A stretch of 64,000 nucleotides of DNA, taken from assembly GCA_030427735.1 (NCBI GenBank), contig JAUIBP010000001.1, positions 473,039 to 537,038 on the forward strand, written 5' to 3'. The notes under the pieces are model-generated. The model made no database searches. It was not told the DNA's origin and saw only the letters and a list, made by a program, of their open reading frames with translations. Positions within the stretch are counted from its first letter, which is position 1; each line of letters starts with the position of its first letter. Shown here piece after piece: positions 1 to 9,046 of this stretch. The position numbers were made by a program, and so were the translations under genes. The stretch is from Bacteroidia bacterium (GTDB lineage Bacteria > Bacteroidota > Bacteroidia > Flavobacteriales > Flavobacteriaceae).

Positions 1-157
1 CGGTTGGTTGCCTATTCGGATTTCTAATGTGGTAGATTTATATGTTTTTGCCAATTTACCTTTTGAAGACATATCTAGAATAAAAAAAATAGAAGTAAAA
101 CGTATAGAAAACATTCTTTACAACGTAAAAAAACGGTTTAGAAAACACATCGATTAA
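1..157 (+). CDS. C-terminal end of an unidentified protein (5' truncated)
   Basis: An open frame runs from base 2 to a TAA at 155-157 and gives 51 residues ending in a basic, helical tail (KKRFRKHID). The start lies outside the window. I do not recognise the family from this fragment. Its stop codon interlocks with that of the convergent pabB gene (shared TTAA at 154-157), which supports this being a real gene end rather than a chance frame. Confidence 0.55.
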   Translation, partial: GWLPIRISNVVDLYVFANLPFEDISRIKKIEVKRIENILYNVKKRFRKHID

Positions 158-1446
158 CCCTCTAAAACCTCGCGCATAGCTTTAGCTTTTACCAAACATT
201 CTTCGTATTCGCTTAACGGATTGCTTTTAGCTGTAATAGCACCACCCACAGAATACGAAACGTAACGCTTAGCGGCATTATACAAAATACTCCGTATTAC
301 GACATTAAAATCGAAATCGCCAAGTGGGGTAAAATAACCTATGGTACCAGAGTAAAGTCCGCGCTTGGTTTCCTCTAAGGCTTCTATAATTTTCATAGCA
401 GAAAGTTTAGGTGCCCCAGTCATGCTCCCCATCGGGAACGTTGTTTTTAACACCTCTACTGGCGGTGTACTTTCAGGAATTTTAGCGGTAACGGTAGAAA
501 TCATTTGGTGCACTTGCTCGAAAGTATATACTTTGCACAGTTCTTCAACCTTTACTGTGCCTTTTAGTGCTGTTTTACTTAAATCGTTACGCACCAAATC
601 TACAATCATAATGTTTTCGCTGCGCTCTTTTTCGCTATGTTCCAACTGATTTTTTAACGTTAAATCTACTTCGGAATCATCAGCGCGTTTTGCCGTACCT
701 TTTATTGGTTGAGATATTATGGTTGTGCCTTCCTTTTTAATATAGCGTTCTGGCGATGCCGATATGGCATACTTATCGGCCACCTTTAAAAACGTTGCAA
801 AAGGCGGATGCGATACTGCATTTAATTTTTGATAGATGTACAACGGATGTATTTCTGCATCTTCTGCATAAAATTCCTGACAAAAATTAGCTTCGTAAAT
901 ATCGCCTCTATGAATGTGCTGAAGCATGGCAGTTACCTTTTCAAAATACGCATCTTTATGGATACGTAATTTAATTTTTATTGGGTAAGCTAAAGGCTGT
1001 TCTTCAAGAATTTCTGTGGCACTTATGGCTTCAAAATCAGATTCCAACTCGTCATCAACCATATTTAAGTAGTGAAACTCTACCTGATTTCCTTTAAACA
1101 AAAACACTTTTTTAGGCTGAAAAAAAAATAAATCTGCAAATTCTAAACCATCAAAATTACCAGATGTCAAGGGTTCTAACCCATTTTTTACATCGTAAGT
1201 AAGATATCCAAAAATCCAATCGTTTGTGGTTTGCTGGTAGTCTTGAAGCGTATCGAAAGCCGAAACATAATCGGTTTGTATACTCGTAAAGGCATCTACA
1301 GCTAAAATAGCATCGTAACTGGAATACGAAGTTTGGTATTGGTTAGAGTCCATCCAAACCACTTCATTAAATTGCTGACTCCACGTTAAAAGCTGGTTTT
1401 TAAACGCAGGTACATCGTTTATATATTTTGTTTTTGTAAGACGCAA
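154..1446 (-). CDS. pabB: Aminodeoxychorismate synthase component I (PabB)
   Basis: Chorismate-utilising enzyme of 430 aa. With a glutaminase partner it would make 4-amino-4-deoxychorismate for folate synthesis. The conserved C-terminal block is complete: GDIYEANFCQEF near 181, PIKGT near 247-251, the ENIMIVDLVRNDL segment, FPMGSMTGAPK near 337 and a final GGAIT segment. The lysine at about residue 249 in PIKGT is the family signature of PabB; anthranilate synthase (TrpE) normally has alanine there, so PabB is preferred. No glutaminase domain is fused and pabA is not in the window. The start at 1446 (ATG) leaves a short leader; the gene stands alone, divergent from the epimerase gene. Confidence 0.9.
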   Translation of the reverse strand: MRLTKTKYINDVPAFKNQLLTWSQQFNEVVWMDSNQYQTSYSSYDAILAVDAFTSIQTDYVSAFDTLQDYQQTTNDWIFGYLTYDVKNGLEPLTSGNFDGLEFADLFFFQPKKVFLFKGNQVEFHYLNMVDDELESDFEAISATEILEEQPLAYPIKIKLRIHKDAYFEKVTAMLQHIHRGDIYEANFCQEFYAEDAEIHPLYIYQKLNAVSHPPFATFLKVADKYAISASPERYIKKEGTTIISQPIKGTAKRADDSEVDLTLKNQLEHSEKERSENIMIVDLVRNDLSKTALKGTVKVEELCKVYTFEQVHQMISTVTAKIPESTPPVEVLKTTFPMGSMTGAPKLSAMKIIEALEETKRGLYSGTIGYFTPLGDFDFNVVIRSILYNAAKRYVSYSVGGAITAKSNPLSEYEECLVKAKAMREVLEG

Positions 1447-1528
1447 TGCTGCTAAATTTCGGTGTAAAGTTAGTTAGTTTCTTTAAAAAAGTTAGACTTT
1501 TGTATTTTAGTTTAAATCTTTTTTATAA

Positions 1529-2419
1529 ATGTATAGTCTTCAAAATAATCTGTTAAAAATTACCGTAAACCAAACGGGAGCCGAGTTATGCGACATTAGC
1601 AGCATCAAGAATAAAACAAATTTTATGTGGGACGCCAACCCAGATATTTGGGGAAGTTTTGCTCCTAATTTATTTCCTGTAATTGGGTCTTTAAAAAACG
1701 ACCATATACTTATAGACAATAAACCGTATGCCATCCCGAAACATGGCTTTGTAAGACGAAATTCAGATATTACGCTGGAAAAACAATCGGATGACGAACT
1801 TGTTTTCAATCTAAAATACAATACCGAGCTATTAAAAATTTATCCTTATAAATTCGATTTTAAAATTGCATTTAAGTTACAAGACAATACGCTAACCGTT
1901 TCGCATTACATTGAAAATTTAGACAACAAAACCATGTATTTTTCGGTAGGTGGTCATCCCGCTTTTAAATGTCCGGTTTTTAAAGACGAAGCATATACCG
2001 ATTATTATTTGGAGTTTGAACATGAGGAAACTGCCGAATCTTATGTATTAAACATGGAAAAGGGATTAATTACAGACCAAACCTTTTCTATCATTTCTAA
2101 TCAGAATACCATTCCTTTACGTTACGATTTATTTAATAACGATGCGCTAATTTTTAAAGCATTATCATCCCGAAAAGTGTCGTTAAAAAGCAAAAATCAT
2201 GGTAATATTTTGGCTGTTCGCTATCCAGATTTCCCTTATTTAGGTATTTGGGCCAAGCCAAATGCTAATTATGTTTGTATAGAACCTTGGTTAGGTATTG
2301 CCGATCACGAAAATCATAATTTAGATTTTACGCAAAAAGAGGGCATACAACAATTAGCACCTTCAAAAGTATTTCAAGCCAGCTATAGCATAGAAATAGA
2401 CCCTAAGCATTTAGTTTAA
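1529..2419 (+). CDS. Aldose 1-epimerase-like protein (LacX type)
   Basis: A 296-aa protein of the galactose mutarotase superfamily. The two histidines expected for the active site are visible in KHGFVR (His72) and GGHPAF (His143), and the C-terminal GIWAKPNANYVCIEPW segment fits the LacX-like subgroup. No signal peptide, so it is cytoplasmic. Family knowledge: these proteins interconvert sugar anomers or act on hexose-6-phosphates; the substrate cannot be read here. No sugar operon surrounds it. Start ATG 1529. Confidence 0.82.
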   Translation: MYSLQNNLLKITVNQTGAELCDISSIKNKTNFMWDANPDIWGSFAPNLFPVIGSLKNDHILIDNKPYAIPKHGFVRRNSDITLEKQSDDELVFNLKYNTELLKIYPYKFDFKIAFKLQDNTLTVSHYIENLDNKTMYFSVGGHPAFKCPVFKDEAYTDYYLEFEHEETAESYVLNMEKGLITDQTFSIISNQNTIPLRYDLFNNDALIFKALSSRKVSLKSKNHGNILAVRYPDFPYLGIWAKPNANYVCIEPWLGIADHENHNLDFTQKEGIQQLAPSKVFQASYSIEIDPKHLV

Positions 2420-2434
2420 AACGAATAATAGCCT

Positions 2435-2442
2435 TAACTTTG
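2435..2442 (+). promoter_or_regulatory. -7 element for the helicase gene
   Basis: TAACTTTG matches the Bacteroidota TAnnTTTG element exactly. Its last three bases form an in-frame TTG that can be mistaken for the helicase start codon. Confidence 0.6.
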
Positions 2443-2460
2443 CCTTCTAAATTACAACAG

Positions 2461-3816
2461 GTGACTTTTCAAGATTTAAATTTAAACACCCCCTTATACA
2501 ATGCGCTAGACGATTTAGGCTTTACAACACCAACGCCTATACAAGAACAAGCCTTTAATGTAGTAAGCTCGGGTAAAGACGTGGTAGGCATTGCGCAAAC
2601 AGGTACAGGTAAAACCTTTGCCTATATGCTACCTATTTTAAAACAATTAAAATTCTCGAAACAGGACAACCCTAGAATTTTAATTTTAGTGCCTACCAGA
2701 GAATTGGTAGTGCAAGTTGTAGATGAAATTGAAAAGCTTGCAAAATACATTAACACCAGAGTTCTGGGTGTTTACGGTGGCACAAACATCAACACGCAAA
2801 AACAACAAGTCGCACAAGGACTAGATATACTTGTGGCCACACCTGGTAGACTTTACGATTTAGCGGTTAGCCGAGTGCTACAGTTAAGATCGATACAAAA
2901 ATTAGTAATAGATGAAGTTGATGTTATGCTAGACTTAGGGTTTAGACATCAACTAATAAACATATTCGACATTTTACCTGAGCGTAGGCAAAACATCATG
3001 TTTTCGGCAACCATGACGCAAGATGTAGACGAGCTAATTAACGACTTTTTTATTTTGCCAGAACGTGTTTCTATTGCTGTTTCTGGAACACCACTAGAAA
3101 ATATTCAACAAGAACGTTACAGTGTGCCTAACTTTTACACAAAAGTTAATCTACTAAATGCGTTGCTTCAAGATAAAGAGCGTTTTAATAAAGTTATCAT
3201 TTTCGTGGCTTTAAAAAAGATGGCCGATCGCCTATTTGAAGCATTAGACCAGACTTTTTCTGAAGAAAGTTGTGTTATTCACTCCAACAAAACGCAAAAT
3301 TACAGATTGCGCAGTATAGAGCAATTTAGAAACGGAGACAATCGTATTTTAGTTGCTACAGATGTTATGGCTCGTGGATTGGATATCGATAACGTGTCGC
3401 ACGTAATTAATTTTGACACTCCAGAATTTCCCGAAAATTACATTCATCGTATTGGTAGAACTGGTCGTGCAGAGCGCCAAGGGCATGCCATATTATTTTC
3501 GACAGAAAAAGAATTAGACGCCTTAAAACGTATAGAGCAACTAATGCAAATGGACATTCCTCTGAACGATTTTCCTGAGGAAGTAGAAGTATCGAACGAC
3601 CTGTTGGAAGAAGAACGTATTAAAGTTAAAGAACGAAATAACCCGCTAAAACTTAAAGCGGAAGACATTCCTGGCCCGGCGTTTCATGAAAAGAAAGCCA
3701 AAAACAAAAAAGAAAATCTAGGCGGTTCGTACCGCAGGGAAATTGCAAAAAAATACAAAAAGCCTAAAACACGAGGCGATAAAAACGCCAACAAAAAAAA
3801 TAAACGAAGAAAATAA
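2461..3816 (+). CDS. DEAD-box family ATP-dependent RNA helicase
   Basis: Superfamily 2 helicase, 451 aa from the GTG at 2461. Motifs in order: Q motif (FTTPTPIQEQAF), I AQTGTGKT, Ia PTREL, Ib TPGRL, II DEVD, III SAT, V ARGLDID, VI HRIGRTGR. A lysine-rich tail (last 50 residues or so) would bind RNA. Motif II reads DEVD instead of DEAD; the DE pair that handles Mg-ATP is intact. The TTG at 2440 is in frame but is part of a -7 promoter element, so I chose GTG 2461, which still keeps the aromatic residue upstream of the Q motif. Likely role: RNA remodelling such as ribosome assembly or cold adaptation (inference). Confidence 0.87.
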   Translation: MTFQDLNLNTPLYNALDDLGFTTPTPIQEQAFNVVSSGKDVVGIAQTGTGKTFAYMLPILKQLKFSKQDNPRILILVPTRELVVQVVDEIEKLAKYINTRVLGVYGGTNINTQKQQVAQGLDILVATPGRLYDLAVSRVLQLRSIQKLVIDEVDVMLDLGFRHQLINIFDILPERRQNIMFSATMTQDVDELINDFFILPERVSIAVSGTPLENIQQERYSVPNFYTKVNLLNALLQDKERFNKVIIFVALKKMADRLFEALDQTFSEESCVIHSNKTQNYRLRSIEQFRNGDNRILVATDVMARGLDIDNVSHVINFDTPEFPENYIHRIGRTGRAERQGHAILFSTEKELDALKRIEQLMQMDIPLNDFPEEVEVSNDLLEEERIKVKERNNPLKLKAEDIPGPAFHEKKAKNKKENLGGSYRREIAKKYKKPKTRGDKNANKKNKRRK

Positions 3817-3835
3817 ATTTAGACCTCTACTTGCT

Positions 3836-4627
3836 ATGACACTAAAACATTTTGCCCTATTAAGTTTTACAGTTCTATTTGTAAGCTTAAGTTCTGCCAA
3901 TGTAAAACCCACTCCAGAATGGGGCCCAACAGGACATCGCGTGGTTGGTAAAATTGCCGACAATTATTTAAAAGGCAGTACAAAACGTGCCATCAAAAAA
4001 TTATTAAACCGTCAAACATTGGCCTTTGTATCTACTTATGCCGACGAAATTAAATCGGATAAGCGTTACGACAAATTCTACTCTTGGCACTTTGTAAATA
4101 TGGAAGCCAACCAATCGTACCAAGACTCCACAAAAAATCCAGATGGCGATATCGTAACAGGTATTAATTATTGCATCGAAATTATTAAAGATGATACCAG
4201 CTCTGACGATGATAAAGCCTTTTACTTAAAATTATTAATTCATTTAATTGGAGACATTCATCAGCCGCTTCATGCTGGTCTGGCTGAAGATAAAGGAGGA
4301 AATGATATTAAAGTGACCTATATGGGCAAAAACACCAATTTGCATCGTGTTTGGGATAGCGATATGATTAATGGATTTAATATGAGTTATAGCGAATTGG
4401 CCTTAAACGCAGATGCGCTCACAAAAGCACAGGTAAAAGCTATCGAAGAAGGTTCTATTGTAGATTGGGTAAACGAATCGCATGCACTAGCCAACACCAT
4501 TTACAAAGACACCGAAACAAACGATAAACTTGGTTACAAATACTCTTACAACCACTTTAATACAGTAAGATCGCAACTACAAAAAGGAGGTATTAGACTT
4601 GCTAAAGTATTAAACGACATTTTCTAA
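3836..4627 (+). CDS. Secreted S1/P1-type nuclease
   Basis: Zinc-dependent nuclease, 263 aa, starting at ATG 3836. The frame stays open upstream into the helicase gene, but that part is its shifted tail. A signal peptide (residues 1 to about 23) precedes WGPTGH; in this family the mature N-terminal Trp and following His bind zinc. The other ligands are visible: Asp in YADEIK, His in SWHFVN, HLIGDIHQPLH, and HRVWDSD. Expected role: degradation of single-stranded RNA/DNA and 3'-nucleotides outside the cytoplasm, supplying phosphate and nucleosides. Only 19 nt separate it from the helicase stop, so they may be co-transcribed. Confidence 0.9.
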   Translation: MTLKHFALLSFTVLFVSLSSANVKPTPEWGPTGHRVVGKIADNYLKGSTKRAIKKLLNRQTLAFVSTYADEIKSDKRYDKFYSWHFVNMEANQSYQDSTKNPDGDIVTGINYCIEIIKDDTSSDDDKAFYLKLLIHLIGDIHQPLHAGLAEDKGGNDIKVTYMGKNTNLHRVWDSDMINGFNMSYSELALNADALTKAQVKAIEEGSIVDWVNESHALANTIYKDTETNDKLGYKYSYNHFNTVRSQLQKGGIRLAKVLNDIF

Positions 4628-4647
4628 AAAAGGAATCTAAAACAAAT

Positions 4648-4690
4648 ACAAAAGCGCCGATAAGATTTAAAATTTTATCGGCGCTTTTGT
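4648..4690. terminator. Bidirectional terminator
   Basis: Perfect 16-bp inverted repeat (4648-4663 and 4675-4690) with an A/T-rich loop. It ends in AAAA/TTTT on both strands and lies between the convergent nuclease and transglycosylase genes. Confidence 0.85.
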
Positions 4691-4710
4691 TATGCTGTAA
4701 AAATGATTGA

Positions 4711-5631
4711 TTAATTATAATACCCTTTTTCTGGTATTTTAATCTCGTATAATTTTCTGGATTTATTATTTAAAAACGATTCGCGTAACCAAGGATTATG
4801 AATTTTTAAAACCTTATAATTAATACCAAAACCTTTAGCAAAATCGGCGAAATCGGTAACTGCAGTATCTACTTTTACAGTATATGTTGGGATATCACTG
4901 TACAAATCCTTCTCTCTAAAATTGAAACCATACTTTAAAGGATTGTTTAAAATTTCCTTTAAAGCCACAATTCTAAAAATATAACGTCCCGTTTCTTCCC
5001 CTAATAACAAATCGTAATAATCGGTAACTTTTTGGCGATCTAATTGTTTAGTTACTCCATAATTACCTGCATTGTAAGCTGCAGCTGCAAGCGTCCACGA
5101 ACCAAAATCTTGCTTAGATTTTTTTAAATACTCGCAAGCCACTTCGGTAGCTTTTTCTAAATGATAACGTTCGTCTACATTATCGTTAACTTCCAATCCA
5201 TATTCCTTTCCTGTAGTCGGCATAATTTGCCAAAACCCTTTGGCGCCTGCTGGCGAAACGGCATTAGTTAAGCCGCTTTCTATAACTGCCAAATATTTAA
5301 AATCATCGGGAATGTTATGTTTTTTTAAAATAGGTTCTATAATAGGAAAATATTTATGGGCACGTTTAAACAACAATAAGCCGTTAGACTGCCAATAGGT
5401 ATTTACCAACAATTCCCTATCCATACGTTCGTAAATATCGGGATCGTTAAGAGGTAGTGCCTCGCCAGCAAAATCTAATTGCTCTGGCATTTGCAAGGCA
5501 TAAACGTTATAGTCGTTAATTAATTTTTTTTCGAAATTTTCATTGGTTTGAGGGTCTTGAACCGCATTGATGAATAATGCCGACAAACTTAATAATCCCA
5601 CAAACATGAGTCCCTTTTGGATTGGCTTCAT
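4711..5631 (-). CDS. Lytic transglycosylase with SLT domain (MltD-like)
   Basis: Peptidoglycan lytic transglycosylase, 306 aa. The N-terminal hydrophobic segment (about 7-23) is a signal peptide or anchor. The SLT domain spans roughly 95-230 with the catalytic Glu in AVIESG (Glu118), then AKGFWQIMPTT and AAAAYNAG. It would cleave murein strands to 1,6-anhydro products in the periplasm. Residues 235-300 continue after the SLT core, but no complete LysM domain is evident, unlike classical MltD. Start ATG 5631; convergent with the nuclease gene. Confidence 0.87.
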   Translation of the reverse strand: MKPIQKGLMFVGLLSLSALFINAVQDPQTNENFEKKLINDYNVYALQMPEQLDFAGEALPLNDPDIYERMDRELLVNTYWQSNGLLLFKRAHKYFPIIEPILKKHNIPDDFKYLAVIESGLTNAVSPAGAKGFWQIMPTTGKEYGLEVNDNVDERYHLEKATEVACEYLKKSKQDFGSWTLAAAAYNAGNYGVTKQLDRQKVTDYYDLLLGEETGRYIFRIVALKEILNNPLKYGFNFREKDLYSDIPTYTVKVDTAVTDFADFAKGFGINYKVLKIHNPWLRESFLNNKSRKLYEIKIPEKGYYN

Positions 5632-5675
5632 AATTTAATAAGTTTTGCATAAAATTACTGAAAGTTCATCAATTT

Positions 5676-6350
5676 TCAGGCCACATTATGCCCTAAAATT
5701 ATTTTAGGCAAGTTTTCGTTAAACCACTTATATTTATTAATAATCATAACATGTGTTCCGTTTTTAACCGTTATGCAATCGGTTATATATTGATAAGGAA
5801 ACACAGCATCTTTATCGCCGTGAATATGAACAACTTTAGGTAAAACGGTCTCTCTATCCCAACAAATAATCTGCTCTATGGCCCAGTCTAAATATACCTT
5901 ATCACTAACCGACAAATATTTTTTATAAAGTTCTACGCGTTTGGTCGCCGTTTCTCCAAAAGCATATTTAGCTAAAAGCTCTACATTACCCAAAAGTTGC
6001 GTAGGAACCATTTTATAAGCCTTAGTTGCTTTAGCTAATTTCATACGTCGAGGAAGCTCATATTTGGTTTTAACACTCGAAACCACAATAACCTGTTGAG
6101 TATTTACAAAAGCACTCATTTCCTGTACCAGAATTCCGCCAAACGACACGCCTAAAAGCACTACATTATCTTCGGTAACGAAAGTGCACATCCGCTGTGC
6201 ATACGCCTTAAGCGTTTCGTTAGGTTTTGGTAACTTCCATTCCAACAAATGCACCTTAAAACGTTCTTTAGGCAGGTTAACATATTCGAATATTGAAGGG
6301 TTGGCAGCCATACCCGGCATAAAATACACATGTATTAAGTCTTGATTCAT
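5676..6350 (-). CDS. Alpha/beta hydrolase
   Basis: A 224-aa cytoplasmic alpha/beta hydrolase. The catalytic triad is readable: Ser69 in GVSFGG, Asp181 in HGDKDAVFP and His200 in NGTHVMI. An oxyanion-type HVYFMPGM lies near the N terminus. The substrate is unknown; the length fits small esterase/acyl-hydrolase members. It lies upstream of the transglycosylase on the same strand with a 44-nt gap, so a shared transcript is possible. Start ATG 6350. Confidence 0.78.
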   Translation of the reverse strand: MNQDLIHVYFMPGMAANPSIFEYVNLPKERFKVHLLEWKLPKPNETLKAYAQRMCTFVTEDNVVLLGVSFGGILVQEMSAFVNTQQVIVVSSVKTKYELPRRMKLAKATKAYKMVPTQLLGNVELLAKYAFGETATKRVELYKKYLSVSDKVYLDWAIEQIICWDRETVLPKVVHIHGDKDAVFPYQYITDCITVKNGTHVMIINKYKWFNENLPKIILGHNVA

Positions 6351-6395
6351 AAGCTATTAAAGTGTTAAACTCTTTAGTAATTGCATTTTTTTTTG

Positions 6396-6403
6396 TAAAT
6401 TTG
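6396..6403 (+). promoter_or_regulatory. -7 element for the small GNAT-like gene
   Basis: TAAATTTG, an exact TAnnTTTG match, about 60 nt upstream of the start. Confidence 0.55.
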
Positions 6404-6462
6404 CATCAGATTTTTCACGAAATAGTTACTCCTATTTTCCATCTCTACACTCGTTAAAAAAT

Positions 6463-6765
6463 ATGATCATGACAGAAACTGCAGAAGTAATAGACAACGA
6501 TTTTTTACGCCAATTTGAATACAAAGTTAACGACGAAATTGCAAAAATTGAATATTCTTTACAAGAACGTAAGATTTTTTTAACTAAGTTAATCGTTCCC
6601 GAAGTTTTAAATTCTGAAGATTTTAAAACGAATTTTCTAACTGCTGTCTTCGATATTGTTGAAGAACGCAATTTAAGCGTCGTTCCTACAAGTCCAGACA
6701 TTGCTAAGTTTATTAGAAAAAACAGACAATACAAAAGTCTTTTGCCCATTGGAGTTAGAATTTAA
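6463..6765 (+). CDS. Small GNAT-like N-acetyltransferase (YidJ/PF14542 type)
   Basis: A protein of about 100 aa resembling the short one-domain GNAT-like proteins. The beta strands EYKVNDEIAKIEYSL and KIFLTKLIVP are followed by an alpha-helix, then LSVVPTSPDIAKFIRKN, which corresponds to the conserved C-terminal V-P-x-x-P-x-x-x-x-F motif, and a closing YKSLLP. The acyl acceptor is unknown. Start ATG 6463; ATG 6469 is two codons further in and equally possible. Single gene with its own promoter and terminator. Confidence 0.65.
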   Translation: MIMTETAEVIDNDFLRQFEYKVNDEIAKIEYSLQERKIFLTKLIVPEVLNSEDFKTNFLTAVFDIVEERNLSVVPTSPDIAKFIRKNRQYKSLLPIGVRI

Positions 6766-6774
6766 ACACAATAT

Positions 6775-6803
6775 AAGCTACTTTTTAAGTAGCTTTTTTT
6801 TTG
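6775..6803 (+). terminator. Rho-independent terminator
   Basis: 9-bp stem (6775-6783 with 6787-6795), 3-nt loop, followed by a run of T. Confidence 0.8.
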
Positions 6804-7029
6804 CCATACATTTTCCTAAAAACACCAAATCCTTCACCTTACATTTAAAAGCTTCACGCTGTATCTTCTTAATATAAGATTCAATTTAGCCCATTTTCAC
6901 CTACTCAGAAAGACTTGATTTATTAAAAACATGCATTTCATCGATAAAATGAAACTTTTTAGCGATTGTTTGAATTTTATTATTACATTTACTATGTCCC
7001 AAGTAATTAATAATTAAACACATACAATT

Positions 7030-7458
7030 ATGAAAACAATGAAACTAACCTACTTATTTATTTTTGCTATGTTTTTTATAACATCATGCTCTAGCGATGA
7101 TGCAACTAGCGAAGAAGAAACTGCAACTGCCGAACCAACTTTAATTGGAGAATGGATTGGTGTTACTAGCACCTATAACGGAATAGACTTTGGAGATCCA
7201 GAGAAAAACATCATAGTTTTTTCTGAAGATAACACAGCCAAGTTTACGTATTTGGAATTTGGAGATAATGGTGAAGATGTAATTAGAGAAGCCAACTACG
7301 AGCAACTAGACAATGTATTGACTGTAGATTGGCAGGGGAATTTTAAAGACATGGAAACAATGACTTTAACAGTAACTACCCTAACCAAAGACACTCTTGT
7401 TATTCAATACAATATTACTTTAGATGGCGTTATTACTGAAACCTACACGCGTTTATAA
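7030..7458 (+). CDS. Lipoprotein of unknown function (lipocalin-like)
   Basis: A 142-aa lipoprotein. The signal peptide ends in the lipobox ITSC with Cys20, followed by SSDD, an acidic stretch resembling the Bacteroidota lipoprotein surface-export signal. The rest is beta-rich: GEWIGVTSTYNG, NTAKFTYLEFG, NVLTVDWQG, TLVIQYNITLDG. This is the pattern of lipocalin-like Bacteroidota lipoproteins. Likely outer-membrane or cell-surface anchored. No function can be assigned. The 264-nt region upstream holds only AT-rich sequence with a weak -7-like TACATTTA at 6984. Confidence 0.7.
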   Translation: MKTMKLTYLFIFAMFFITSCSSDDATSEEETATAEPTLIGEWIGVTSTYNGIDFGDPEKNIIVFSEDNTAKFTYLEFGDNGEDVIREANYEQLDNVLTVDWQGNFKDMETMTLTVTTLTKDTLVIQYNITLDGVITETYTRL

Positions 7459-7477
7459 AAACGCATGCATCTAAAAC

Positions 7478-7518
7478 AAAAAACGGCAACTTTAAAATTA
7501 TTAAGTTGCCGTTTTTTT
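7478..7518. terminator. Bidirectional terminator
   Basis: Perfect 15-bp inverted repeat (7478-7492 and 7503-7517) beginning with A6 and ending with T7, between the convergent lipoprotein gene and mtaB. Confidence 0.85.
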
Positions 7519-7529
7519 GTTTATTTATT

Positions 7530-8864
7530 TTAAGCATAGCGCGCTTTATCTGCCATAAAATCGAATCTTACCAAACCGTCTTCATCAATTTTTGTTAGTG
7601 TAACATCATGCAAAGTGTTAACCAATTCTGGATTCCATGGCACTTTTACCTTTACGTAATTTTCGGTAAAACCGTGTATATAACCTTCTTTATTTTCACT
7701 TTCAAATAATACCGTTCGGGTGGTACCTAGTTGACTTTCGTAAAACGCACGACGCTTTTTAACCGACAAGCCTCTTAGCATTTTACTGCGCTTAGATCGC
7801 ACATGTTTAGGCACAACACCATCCATCTCTGCTGCTAAAGTATTATCGCGCTCGGAATAGGTAAACACATGCAAATAAGACACATCTAAATTGGCCAGAA
7901 AATTATAGGTTTCTAAAAATAACTCGTCTGTTTCACCAGGAAAACCTACAATAACATCAACACCAATACAAGCGTGAGGCATCGTGTTTTTTATAGAATC
8001 TACGCGATCTACATATAATTCTTTCATATAACGACGACGCATGGCTTTTAAAATGGTATTACTGCCGCTTTGCAACGGAATATGAAAATGCGGCACGAAA
8101 GTTCGGCTATCTGCAACAAATTCTATCGTTTCGTTTTTAAGCAGATTTGGTTCTATAGAAGAAATTCGTAAACGTTCTATTCCTTCAACCTCATCTAAAG
8201 CCTCCACCAATTCGTAAAACGTATGTTCGTGTTTTTTATTACCGAACTCGCCTTTACCATAATCTCCGATATTTACTCCCGTAAGAACAATTTCTTTGAT
8301 ATTTTTTTGCGAGATTTCTTTAGCATTTTTAAGCACATTCTTTAAAGTATCGCTTCTAGAAATGCCACGTGCTAACGGAATAGTACAGTAAGTACACTTG
8401 TAATCGCAACCATCCTGCACTTTTAAAAACGCACGTGTTCTATCCCCTATCGAGTAACTGCCTACATAAAAATCGGCTTCTTCTATTTCGCAAGCATGGA
8501 CTTCACCAAAATCGTTTTTAGTTAAATCGTTTAAATAATCGGTTATTTTAAATTTTTCTGTTGCACCCAAAACCAAATCAACACCATCGACATCTGCTAA
8601 TTCCTGTGGTTTTAATTGTGCATAACAGCCTACTGCTGCAACAAAAGCATTAGGATTTACTTTTTGGGCTTGTTTTACAATGGTCTTAAAACGTTTATCG
8701 GCATTATCGGTAACCGAACATGTGTTAATTACATAAATATCGGCAGGATCGGAAAAATCTACGCGATCGAAGCCTTCATCCTTAAAACTTCTTGCTATGG
8801 TTGAAGTTTCGGAAAAGTTTAATTTACAGCCTAAAGTATAAAATGCTACTTTTTGTCGAGTCAT
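7530..8864 (-). CDS. mtaB: tRNA threonylcarbamoyladenosine methylthiotransferase MtaB
   Basis: Radical-SAM methylthiotransferase, 444 aa, converting t6A to ms2t6A at position 37 of tRNAs. The N-terminal UPF0004 domain carries three cluster cysteines (Cys13 in TLGCKLN, Cys49 in NTCSV, Cys80 in VGCYAQ). The radical-SAM CxxxCxxC is CDYKCTYC (Cys153/157/160). A C-terminal TRAM-like region follows. The TLGCKLN opening and family length favour MtaB over MiaB/RimO. The start is ATG 8864: the in-frame TTG at 8888 lies inside a -7 promoter element. Confidence 0.9.
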   Translation of the reverse strand: MTRQKVAFYTLGCKLNFSETSTIARSFKDEGFDRVDFSDPADIYVINTCSVTDNADKRFKTIVKQAQKVNPNAFVAAVGCYAQLKPQELADVDGVDLVLGATEKFKITDYLNDLTKNDFGEVHACEIEEADFYVGSYSIGDRTRAFLKVQDGCDYKCTYCTIPLARGISRSDTLKNVLKNAKEISQKNIKEIVLTGVNIGDYGKGEFGNKKHEHTFYELVEALDEVEGIERLRISSIEPNLLKNETIEFVADSRTFVPHFHIPLQSGSNTILKAMRRRYMKELYVDRVDSIKNTMPHACIGVDVIVGFPGETDELFLETYNFLANLDVSYLHVFTYSERDNTLAAEMDGVVPKHVRSKRSKMLRGLSVKKRRAFYESQLGTTRTVLFESENKEGYIHGFTENYVKVKVPWNPELVNTLHDVTLTKIDEDGLVRFDFMADKARYA

Positions 8865-8885
8865 AATTTTTATTCTAAAACGCTG

Positions 8886-8893
8886 CAAATTTA
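8886..8893 (-). promoter_or_regulatory. -7 element for mtaB
   Basis: Reads TAAATTTG on the minus strand, 21 nt ahead of the ATG at 8864. It rules out the upstream TTG as a start. Confidence 0.6.
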
Positions 8894-9010
8894 CAAAAAA
8901 CCAATGTGTTATTCGTTAAAAGGCTCTTAATACCTCGTTTTTCAACACATTTTAAACAGAAACATTAAAATAATTTACACCTGTGTGAAGGTTTTAAAAA
9001 CCATAACCTG

Positions 9011-9018
9011 TATTTTTG
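9011..9018 (+). promoter_or_regulatory. -7 element for the peptide-binding protein gene
   Basis: TATTTTTG, an exact TAnnTTTG match, 28 nt upstream of the ATG at 9047. Confidence 0.55.
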
Positions 9019-9046
9019 AAACAACTTTACAATCAATTTCAATTTT

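Noticed and set aside
2440..2460. TTG start for the helicase, seven codons upstream
   Set aside because: The TTG is the last part of the TAACTTTG promoter element, so it would not be transcribed.
3743..3835. In-frame extension of the S1/P1 nuclease into the helicase gene
   Set aside because: It is the shifted lysine-rich tail of the helicase and would destroy the signal peptide position; ATG 3836 gives a proper signal peptide.
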